In this document: piece after piece, positions 58,547 through 64,000 of the stretch
Layout: each line of letters opens with the position of its first letter
How positions within the stretch are numbered: position 1 is the stretch's first letter
From: CBDDEC01 sp965198045
GTDB lineage: Bacteria; Chloroflexota; Dehalococcoidia; UBA2979
Assembly (NCBI GenBank): GCA_965198045.1
Contig: CBDAOL010000012.1
Coordinates: 558,001-622,000, forward strand
Length of the DNA stretch: 64,000 nucleotides
Direction: 5' to 3'
Program-made: the position numbers and the translations under genes
Notes under the pieces: model-generated
What the model saw: only the letters and a program-made list of their open reading frames with translations
The model's database searches: none
Told to the model about the DNA's origin: nothing

Positions 58547-59731
58547 ATGAAGCTCGCCCGCCGTGTCGAACAACTGCCGCCATATCTCTTCGCGCGTATC
58601 TCCGAGTTGATCGCCGCGAAGCGCGCCGAGGGTGTCGACGTGATCTCGTTCGGCATCGGAGACCCCGATCTCCCGACGCCTGAGTACCTCCTCGATCGCC
58701 TCGCCGAGGCTTCGCGCGACCCAGCCAACCATCGCTACCCGGAGTCGGACGGACTGCCCGAGCTGCGGCAGGCGATCGCGCGGTGGTACCAGACCCGCCA
58801 CGGCGTCGAACTTGACCCGGACGCCGAGGTCGTTCCCCTGATCGGCTCGAAGGAGGGGATTGGCCACCTCCCGCTCTGCCTGATCGACGTGGGCGATGTG
58901 TCGCTCGTGACGGACCCCGGCTACCCGGTCTACGAAATCGGCACCATGTTTGCCGGCGGCGAGACCGTCCACCTACCGCTCAACGAAGAGGATGGGTGGC
59001 TCCCGCGTCTCGACGAGGTGCCGGCCGATGTCGCCGCTCGTGCGCGCATCCTCTGGCTCAACTACCCGAACAATCCGACCGGTGCGGTCGCGCGCACCTC
59101 GTTCTTCGAGACCGCGATCGAGTGGGCGCGCGAGCACGATGTCGTGATCGCGCACGACCTCGCCTACGCCGACGTCACGTTCGACGGCTATGTGGCGCCG
59201 TCGATCCTCGAGATCGACGGCGCTCGGGACGTCGCGATCGAGTTCAATTCGCTCTCGAAGTCATTCAACATGACGGGCTGGCGTATCGCCATGGCTGTCG
59301 GCAACGCGGAGGTCATCGACGCGCTCACGCGAGTGAAGACGAACCTCGACAGCGGCATCCCGCAGGCGATCCAGCAGATGGCCATCACCGCCCTCGACGA
59401 CCCGCGTGACTCCATCGCGTCCCACAACGCCATCTACACGCGGCGGCGTGATCGCGCCGTCGAGGTGCTGCGCGAGCTCGGGCTCCGCGTCGAGCCGCCC
59501 CGGGCGTCGCTCTACGTCTGGGCGCGGCTGCCGGAGGGCGAGCACTCGAGCGCGGCGTTCGCCGCCCGGCTGATCGAAGCGACAGGTGTCGTCGTGACCC
59601 CCGGCGCGTCCTACGGCGATGCCGGCGAGGGCTACATCCGCATCTCCCTCACGCTGCCCGACGAGCAGTTGGAGGTCGGCCTCGACCGGCTCTCCAGGTT
59701 TGCTCGCGGAGAGGCCGTCCTCGACGCCTGA
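58547..59731 (+). CDS. dapL: LL-diaminopimelate aminotransferase-like class I aminotransferase
   Basis: PLP enzyme of 394 residues. RVEQLPPYLFARISELIAAKR, ISFGIGDPDLPTPEYLLDRL, YPESDGLPELRQAIARWY, LIGSKEGIGHLPLCLIDVGD, LWLNYPNNPTGAVA and SLSKSFNMTGWRIAMAVG with the PLP Lys are those of the DapL2-like group. Placement next to dapF supports a direct THDP-to-LL-DAP route without succinyl intermediates; dapA/B are not in the window. Preceded by GGAGG, 52 nt after the GNAT gene. Confidence 0.9.
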   Translation: MKLARRVEQLPPYLFARISELIAAKRAEGVDVISFGIGDPDLPTPEYLLDRLAEASRDPANHRYPESDGLPELRQAIARWYQTRHGVELDPDAEVVPLIGSKEGIGHLPLCLIDVGDVSLVTDPGYPVYEIGTMFAGGETVHLPLNEEDGWLPRLDEVPADVAARARILWLNYPNNPTGAVARTSFFETAIEWAREHDVVIAHDLAYADVTFDGYVAPSILEIDGARDVAIEFNSLSKSFNMTGWRIAMAVGNAEVIDALTRVKTNLDSGIPQAIQQMAITALDDPRDSIASHNAIYTRRRDRAVEVLRELGLRVEPPRASLYVWARLPEGEHSSAAFAARLIEATGVVVTPGASYGDAGEGYIRISLTLPDEQLEVGLDRLSRFARGEAVLDA

Positions 59732-59761
59732 CGCCGTCGAGGGTCGACGCGGCTGACGCGC

Positions 59762-59767
59762 TACACT
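59762..59767 (+). promoter_or_regulatory. Possible -10 element of hflX
   Basis: TACACT 46 nt before the presumed ATC start, leaving a short leader that holds GGGAAGGG. Confidence 0.4.
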
Positions 59768-59797
59768 CGATCTGGCGAATCCGCCGACCGTATCTGC

Positions 59798-59805
59798 GGG
59801 AAGGG
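59798..59805 (+). promoter_or_regulatory. Shine-Dalgarno sequence pointing to an ATC start
   Basis: GGGAAGGG, 8 nt before ATC at 59814. The frame holds no ATG, GTG or TTG between the in-frame TGA at 59754 and the ATG at 59934. Confidence 0.5.
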
Positions 59806-59813
59806 CGCACCCG

Positions 59814-61073
59814 ATCAGGCGCAAACGCGACCGCAACTCCAACGGAACAAACGGCGCCTCGCGCGGCGGCCGCCGCCGTTCGACTCATTCCACGGCGCCC
59901 CCCGAGGAACGCGCGTACCTCGTTGGTGTCGACATGGGCCGTCGCGAGGGCGGACTGCCCACGGGCGAGTCGTTGCGCGAGCTGGCGCGTCTCGTGCGAA
60001 CCGCCGGCGGACGCGTGGTGGGCACGACCATTCAACGCCGCAAGCGACCCGACCCCGCTCACTACATCGGCAGCGGCAAGATCGACGACATCAAAGCGGA
60101 GCGAGGTGAGACCGGGTACACGATGGTCGTCTTCGATGACCAGCTCTCGCCCTCGCAGCAACTCAAGCTGGAGGGCGCGTTCGACGTCAAAGTGCTCGAC
60201 CGTTCGGCGCTGATCCTCGACATCTTCGCGAGCCGCGCGAGGACCCGCGAGGCCACGCTGCAAGTCGAGCTGGCGCAGCACGAGTACCTGCGGCCGCGGC
60301 TGCGCGGCCAATGGCAGCACCTCGAACGCACGGGCTCTGCGGCCGGTGGCGCCGGGATGGGCGCGATCGGCGCACGTGGCCCCGGTGAGACGCAGCTGGA
60401 GACGGACCGCCGGCTGGTCGATCGCCGCATCTCCAAGCTCAGGAAGGACATCAAGGCCGTTCAGAAGCAGCGCGCGTTGCAGCGCAGCCGCCGCGACCGG
60501 CAGGGCGTGCCCGTCGTTGCCATCGTCGGTTACACGAACTCGGGCAAGTCCTCGCTGATGCGGACGCTCGCCGGCGCCGATGTCTTCGCCGCTGACGCAC
60601 CGTTCGCGACGCTCGACCCCGTGACGCGCCGCGTCGGCTCGCCGCATGGCGACGAGGCGTTCCTCCTGACCGACACCGTCGGCTTCATGCAGAAGCTGCC
60701 CACGCAGCTGATCTCCGCCTTCCGCGCCACGCTCGAGGAGCTGAACACCGCGGATCTGCTACTGCACGTGGTTGATGGCAGCTCGCCGGCGGTGAGCGCG
60801 CAGGTGGCGACCGTGCTCGAAACGCTTGGTCAGCTCGGGTTGCAGGAGCTGCCGGTGTTGACCGTCGTCAACAAGATCGACGCCATCGAGACGCCGCCTC
60901 ACGATGCCGAGGATGCGATGGCCTTCGATCCGGCCACGCTGCTGAGGCCCGGCCTCGTCGACGGCGACATCGTCGCCATCTCAGCCCTCGAGGGGTGGGG
61001 CGTCGATGCGCTCCGCGACCGGCTGTTGTACGAGTTCTTCGGCGCGCTCACGCCCGAGCCAGCAGCCGTCTAG
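59814..61073 (+). CDS. hflX: GTPase HflX, apparent non-AUG start
   Basis: Ribosome-splitting GTPase. Family-conserved N-terminal residues EERAYLVGVDMG lie before the first ATG (59934), so translation must start earlier; an ATC at 59814 behind GGGAAGGG gives 419 residues with a basic, Ser/Gly-rich leader. Core: HYIGSGKIDDIK, VVFDDQLSPSQQLKLE, RTREATLQVELAQHEYLRPRL, GARGPGETQLETDRR, P-loop VAIVGYTNSGKSSLMRTL, LTDTVGFMQKLPTQLISAFRATLEE and NKID. A single sequence error (ATC for ATG) is the simplest alternative. Ends 7 nt from a convergent gene. Confidence 0.93.
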   Translation: MRRKRDRNSNGTNGASRGGRRRSTHSTAPPEERAYLVGVDMGRREGGLPTGESLRELARLVRTAGGRVVGTTIQRRKRPDPAHYIGSGKIDDIKAERGETGYTMVVFDDQLSPSQQLKLEGAFDVKVLDRSALILDIFASRARTREATLQVELAQHEYLRPRLRGQWQHLERTGSAAGGAGMGAIGARGPGETQLETDRRLVDRRISKLRKDIKAVQKQRALQRSRRDRQGVPVVAIVGYTNSGKSSLMRTLAGADVFAADAPFATLDPVTRRVGSPHGDEAFLLTDTVGFMQKLPTQLISAFRATLEELNTADLLLHVVDGSSPAVSAQVATVLETLGQLGLQELPVLTVVNKIDAIETPPHDAEDAMAFDPATLLRPGLVDGDIVAISALEGWGVDALRDRLLYEFFGALTPEPAAV

Positions 61074-61080
61074 CGCCGCG

Positions 61081-61878
61081 TCAGCGCGCCCTCAGCCAGT
61101 ACGCGTCCGGGTCGGTCAGCCAATCGTGCACACCCAGATGCTGACGCACGACCGTCCGGACCTCCTCGCGCACCTGGTCCACGCTGCCAGCCGTGCGCCG
61201 CAGCGCCGCCTCGTCGCCGCCGGCCGCCTGTGCGAGTCCGGCGAACCACCCCCCGAGTCGCTGACCCAGAGCGGTCGGCGCGGCTGCGGCCTCGAGGTAG
61301 GCAGCAGGCGGGTACGCGCCACCCTCGAGGAAGCACGCTAGCCGTTCGAGCGCACCGCGCGTTTCGCCGGTGACCACCAGCGACGCTCGCGCATTCGCGT
61401 CGGGCAGCGCCCGCAAGCCGGCGTGCGCTTCGAGCCAGAGCGTGCGGACCATGCGGTCCGGCGCCTCGGTGGGCAACTGTGCTGCCGAGGCGGCCAGTTG
61501 CTCCTGCAGGCGCAAGCGATCGGCGATCGGTTCCGAATGCCGGACGCGCCAGCGCGCCTCGATGGAGCTACGCGACACGCCCTCGACCAGTCGCCGCGCG
61601 GCCTCGAGCGTTAGTACCTCGAGGCGGCCGAGGCCGTCGATGGTGCGGACGACGGGGTCGCCGCGGTAGAGCGGCTGCGCGAGGTCAGAGGGCAGGGAGC
61701 GCGAGACGTCACGCTCGACCACGATCCAGTAGCCGGGCGTTGCCGTGACCTCGAGGTCGACAGGCGGATCGGTGAGCAACAGGGCGGCGCGATCCGCGAC
61801 TTCGTGCCATGGTGCGTCCTCGAGGAGGGTCCGACCCAGGGCCCGCGCCGTGTCGCGCTGCGCGTCGGGGTCCGTCAC
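61081..61878 (-). CDS. Hypothetical protein
   Basis: 265 residues from a GTG placed one base after the preceding stop. The N-terminal half is mixed alpha/beta (GYWIVVERDVSRSLP, VRTIDGLGRLEVLTLEAARRLVEG), the C-terminal half all-helical and Ala-rich (TLWLEAHAGLRALPDANARASLVV, LACFLEGGAYPPAAYLEAAAAPT). The layout, with an acidic-strand domain followed by helices, is a little like nucleotidyltransferase-linked proteins, but no catalytic motif is seen. Coupled to the small gene upstream. Confidence 0.6.
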   Translation of the reverse strand: MTDPDAQRDTARALGRTLLEDAPWHEVADRAALLLTDPPVDLEVTATPGYWIVVERDVSRSLPSDLAQPLYRGDPVVRTIDGLGRLEVLTLEAARRLVEGVSRSSIEARWRVRHSEPIADRLRLQEQLAASAAQLPTEAPDRMVRTLWLEAHAGLRALPDANARASLVVTGETRGALERLACFLEGGAYPPAAYLEAAAAPTALGQRLGGWFAGLAQAAGGDEAALRRTAGSVDQVREEVRTVVRQHLGVHDWLTDPDAYWLRAR

Positions 61879-61879
61879 G

Positions 61880-62101
61880 TCAGTCCGAGATCTGGCCGAG
61901 CTCCTGGAGAGCGGCCTTGACCTCTTCTGTGTTCGTGTAGGTCACGCCTTCGCGGAGCGCGTCGAAGCCATCGATCACGTCGTCCTCGATGTCGTTCGCG
62001 TAGCAGATGTCCAGAAAGTCGGAACGCATCGGCTGCGCCTCAGGCGCGACGCGGAAGATGTGCTCGACCACCTCGGCGTAACCGCTCCAGGGTGCGGGCA
62101 T
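61880..62101 (-). CDS. Small hypothetical protein
   Basis: 73-residue acidic protein (APWSGYAEVVEHIFRVAPEA...; later DICYANDIEDDVIDGFDALREG) ending in an amphipathic helix (TEEVKAALQELGQI). Family not recognised. ATG preceded by CTGGAG. It is separated by 1 nt from the 265-residue gene downstream. Upstream are 127 nt in which I see no further gene or clear promoter. Confidence 0.5.
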   Translation of the reverse strand: MPAPWSGYAEVVEHIFRVAPEAQPMRSDFLDICYANDIEDDVIDGFDALREGVTYTNTEEVKAALQELGQISD

Positions 62102-62228
62102 GCGTTGGCTCCAGTCTTCGACGGTTCGAGGCTCGGATCAGAGGTTGGCTGGATCCCCTCGGCGCTTGCCGGCGGGAGGTCACGGTATCAGCGGCCACGG
62201 TTGCGCGAAAGCAGCGTCGGTAGGCAGC

Positions 62229-62756
62229 TCACGGCACCTCGGACGCCGCGAGCCGCACTGTCAGGCGCGCCACGCGGCGACCAAGAGCGTGCGCCTGCGC
62301 GCGGTCGTCGTCCGTGACCTGGCCGTGGGCGGTAGCGCCGTAGTAGGACCCGGAGCGCCGCATGCGATCGGACCACGGCAGCCCGACAAAGAGGAGGCCG
62401 TGGCTCGCCAGCAGGTGGAAGAGCTGTAGGAGCGTCGCTTCGATCCCACCCGAGGCGGACCAGCCCCCGGTGAACGCGGCTCCCGGTTTCCCGGCGAGAT
62501 CGCCGCTCTCCCAGAGGTCCCCCGACTCGTCCATCCACGTCTTGAGTTTGCCCGTCATGCCCGACCAGTTCGGTGAGCCCAGGATCAGCGCGTCGCACTG
62601 GAGCAGCTCGATCGGCTCGGCATCGTCGAGACGGCGATCGATCACTTCGGCGCCATCGACCGAGGCAACGCCCTCCGCGACCGAGTGCGCCAGCTCCTCG
62701 ACGATGCTGCCGCGGGAGTCGTAGAGGAGGAGCACGCAGGCTGCTGCGGGGGCCAT
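62229..62756 (-). CDS. Flavodoxin-fold NAD(P)H oxidoreductase (WrbA-like)
   Basis: 175-residue flavodoxin-like protein: the phosphate loop LLYDSRGSIVEELAHSVAEG, the isoalloxazine loop ALILGSPNWSGMTGKLKTWMD, and GKPGAAFTGGWSASGGIEATLLQL, where the WrbA family has GKxxxxFxSxGxxxGGxE. The usual T-rich phosphate loop is partly changed (DSRGSIVE). FMN binding and quinone reduction are likely but unproven. 4 nt upstream of the next membrane-protein gene on the minus strand. Confidence 0.8.
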   Translation of the reverse strand: MAPAAACVLLLYDSRGSIVEELAHSVAEGVASVDGAEVIDRRLDDAEPIELLQCDALILGSPNWSGMTGKLKTWMDESGDLWESGDLAGKPGAAFTGGWSASGGIEATLLQLFHLLASHGLLFVGLPWSDRMRRSGSYYGATAHGQVTDDDRAQAHALGRRVARLTVRLAASEVP

Positions 62757-62760
62757 GTCG

Positions 62761-63036
62761 CTAGTCCGCTGGCTCCTCAGTCACGACCTGGCGGTCGTGA
62801 GTCATGTGCTCGACCTCCTCGATCGCTGCGGCCTCTTCCTCGTCGTCTTCGCCGAGGAGTTCGGCTCGCGCGTACTCGATCAGCGCCGCCGCACCGCCGG
62901 CAGCCACGAACCATTCGAGGCCCTGCAGCAACGCCAGTGTGTTGGCTCGCCGGCGGTTGCGCGCGCGCAGGTAGCCCCACGCGACGCCGGCGACGGCAGC
63001 CGAGATCGCCATGCTGAGGGTTCGCGTGGTAGGCAT
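62761..63036 (-). CDS. Small membrane-associated hypothetical protein
   Basis: 91 residues: a hydrophobic N-terminal segment (MAISAAVAGVAWGYLRARNRRR), a second hydrophobic stretch (ALLQGLEWFVAAGGAAALIEYA), and an acidic C-terminus (LLGEDDEEEAAAIEEVEHM...). A longer frame upstream is discarded because it is the shadow of the opposite-frame gene. No recognisable family. Confidence 0.5.
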   Translation of the reverse strand: MPTTRTLSMAISAAVAGVAWGYLRARNRRRANTLALLQGLEWFVAAGGAAALIEYARAELLGEDDEEEAAAIEEVEHMTHDRQVVTEEPAD

Positions 63037-63073
63037 GCTGACCGATCTGTCCGCCCAGGCGGACCGTCTGAGG

Positions 63074-63565
63074 CTAGGGCTCGACGCCCGTGCCTTCCTC
63101 GAGGTCGTCCGGCAGCAGCAGTGTACTGACCGCCTGGTCGCCCTCGACGCGCAGCTGGACGAGGTCGCCCGGGGCCAGGGCGGTGCTCGCGGGGCCAATC
63201 GCGAAGAAGCGCTCAACGCGAATGAAGCGCACCTCCGCGAGTGCGCCGTCGGCTTCGACGGTGAGCGTACCGCCGACCGTGCCGGCCGGGTTAGGTGGGT
63301 CCAGCTCAAGCGCGCGCACCGTGCCGAAGCGCAGCACGCGGCCGTTGAGTGCGGGCAGCCCACCAAAGCCGGTGAACCCACCGTCGGACCGGAGCGCGGG
63401 CTCGGCGATCAATTGCTGGAACGCCGGGTCGACGAGGCTCAGCGTGCGCGAGCCCGGCTCGCTCGCGCGGTCGCCAAGGACGATGCCGGCAGCTGCGCCT
63501 GCGGCGGCGGCGCTGAGCAGCCCGATCACGGCGACCGTCATCAGCAAGCGTGTGCGCAGCGTCAT
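63074..63565 (-). CDS. Membrane-anchored hypothetical protein
   Basis: 163 residues with one N-terminal membrane segment (LLMTVAVIGLLSAAAAGAAAGIVLG), then an extracytoplasmic part made of short beta strands (VLRFGTVRALELDPPN, GTLTVEADGALAEVRFIRVERFFAI, LVQLRVEGDQAVSTLLLP). Similar in design to the neighbour at 63562 and overlapping it by 4 nt; together they may form one envelope complex. Confidence 0.6.
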   Translation of the reverse strand: MTLRTRLLMTVAVIGLLSAAAAGAAAGIVLGDRASEPGSRTLSLVDPAFQQLIAEPALRSDGGFTGFGGLPALNGRVLRFGTVRALELDPPNPAGTVGGTLTVEADGALAEVRFIRVERFFAIGPASTALAPGDLVQLRVEGDQAVSTLLLPDDLEEGTGVEP

Positions 63566-63939
63566 GGCGCGCTGCCGATCGCGACGATGCCAGTGAGGAT
63601 CAGGCCGTTCACGGTCTGCTGCCCGCCGACGTTGACCGTTCGGCCGTCGAGCGCGGAGGGATCGTCTACCCGCGTGAGTTCATCGAACGCGGCGTCGGCC
63701 GGGACGTTGAGTCGGAAGTCCTCATTGCCAACACGGATCACGACAAAGTCGCTGCCGACCTCGATCACCTCACCGGCCACGATCGTCTGGATCTCCGCGT
63801 CCGGATCGTTCGTGGTGAGCTCGACGGCCAGCGTGTCGCGCTCAGGCTCGTGCTGGTAGACGAACCCGGCCAGAGCGCCGCCGCCGAAGATGATCACGAT
63901 CGCGAGCAGGTAGATGAGGAGCGAGCGAAAGCGGGGCAC
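63562..63939 (-). CDS. Membrane-anchored hypothetical protein
   Basis: 125 residues: N-terminal anchor SLLIYLLAIVIIFGGGALAGFVYQ, then a beta-rich domain (EIQTIVAGEVIEVGSDFVVIRVGNEDFRL, DGRTVNVGGQQTVNGLIL) reminiscent of DUF5666-like OB-type modules that follow the same pattern of GxVxxVxxxxxxVxxG. Upstream partner of the gene at 63074. Confidence 0.55.
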   Translation of the reverse strand: MPRFRSLLIYLLAIVIIFGGGALAGFVYQHEPERDTLAVELTTNDPDAEIQTIVAGEVIEVGSDFVVIRVGNEDFRLNVPADAAFDELTRVDDPSALDGRTVNVGGQQTVNGLILTGIVAIGSAP

Positions 63940-63946
63940 CGGCGCC

Positions 63947-64000
63947 TCAGTCGCCGAGCAGCGTGTCGTAGCCGAGCGCGCGCAGCTCCTCGACGTACTC
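63947..64000 (-). CDS. C-terminal end of an unidentified gene (truncated by window)
   Basis: The last 17 codons of a minus-strand frame, EYVEELRALGYDTLLGD, end at a TGA 8 nt before the gene at 63562. The remainder lies beyond the window. It is too short to name. Confidence 0.45.
   Translation of the reverse strand, partial: EYVEELRALGYDTLLGD

Noticed and set aside
59934..61073. HflX starting at the ATG at 59934
   Set aside because: Conserved residues of the N-terminal domain are encoded upstream of it in the same frame.

Overview
The window is GC-rich, almost fully coding chromosomal DNA. It carries conserved housekeeping genes with no rRNA, CRISPR, prophage or insertion sequence that I could see, and no tRNA that I recognised by eye. 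The gene set (type-4 Fe-S uracil-DNA glycosylase, RNase J, a single TatB-like subunit, archaeal-type phosphoglycerate mutase, DapL/DapF lysine route, HisZ-dependent HisG, Mo transporter, BPL without HTH) and the frequent GTG starts fit a high-GC Chloroflexota bacterium (Dehalococcoidia/SAR202-like or relative). That assignment is inference; no marker proves it.

Layout. 1-3511: end of polA, mutM, an alpha/beta hydrolase that lacks its nucleophile, and a DmpA-type aminopeptidase. 3542-7495: panB-panC behind a promoter with a long structured leader, then yebC-ruvC-ruvA. 7500-8270: a frameshifted two-domain ABM-like gene between a palindromic operator and a terminator. 8345-10450: uvrB, convergent with the minus-strand block tatB-tatC-udg-rnj-ftsK (17129 down to 10487). 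A second minus-strand block is DUF177-rpmF and fabD-fabG-nusB-acpP (20635 down to 17267). 20702-25137: a catalytically degenerate serine recombinase, modABC, then the RNase P RNA, whose promoter overlaps the modC stop codon. 25148-31231: a doubly frameshifted GNAT gene, a PNPOx-like protein, an orphan murE, a class III aminotransferase, two small envelope proteins, a compact structured RNA unit with a strong terminator, and birA. 31254-39326: a histidine operon with an apparent His-rich leader peptide and attenuator (hisL), hisZ, a tandem-duplicated hisG, a phospholipase-C-like gene, hisD, hisC, hisB, then pcp and a hisN-like phosphatase. 39323-45595 (minus): guaA-purD-purE-cupin-purB-purC-purS. 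45698-48560: DUF3500 gene, a Sua5-type gene with an apparent CTG start, NUDIX, pdxH. 48648-61073: rpiB, penicillin acylase, polyprenyl synthase, pgk-apgM-tpiA, miaA, dapF, GNAT, dapL, hflX (apparent ATC start). 61081-64000: small hypothetical, flavodoxin-like and membrane-anchored genes on the minus strand.

Expression signals form a pattern. Several promoters show TTGNNN-17/18-TANNNT, often with TACGAT as the -10 element. Another group of genes has a TANNNT hexamer only 6-8 nt before ATG and no Shine-Dalgarno sequence, as expected for leaderless mRNAs. The most notable items are the His leader/attenuator feeding a double HisG, the structured RNA with terminator in front of birA, the dead recombinase, and two genes whose frames have no ATG/GTG/TTG start yet sit behind good Shine-Dalgarno sequences.
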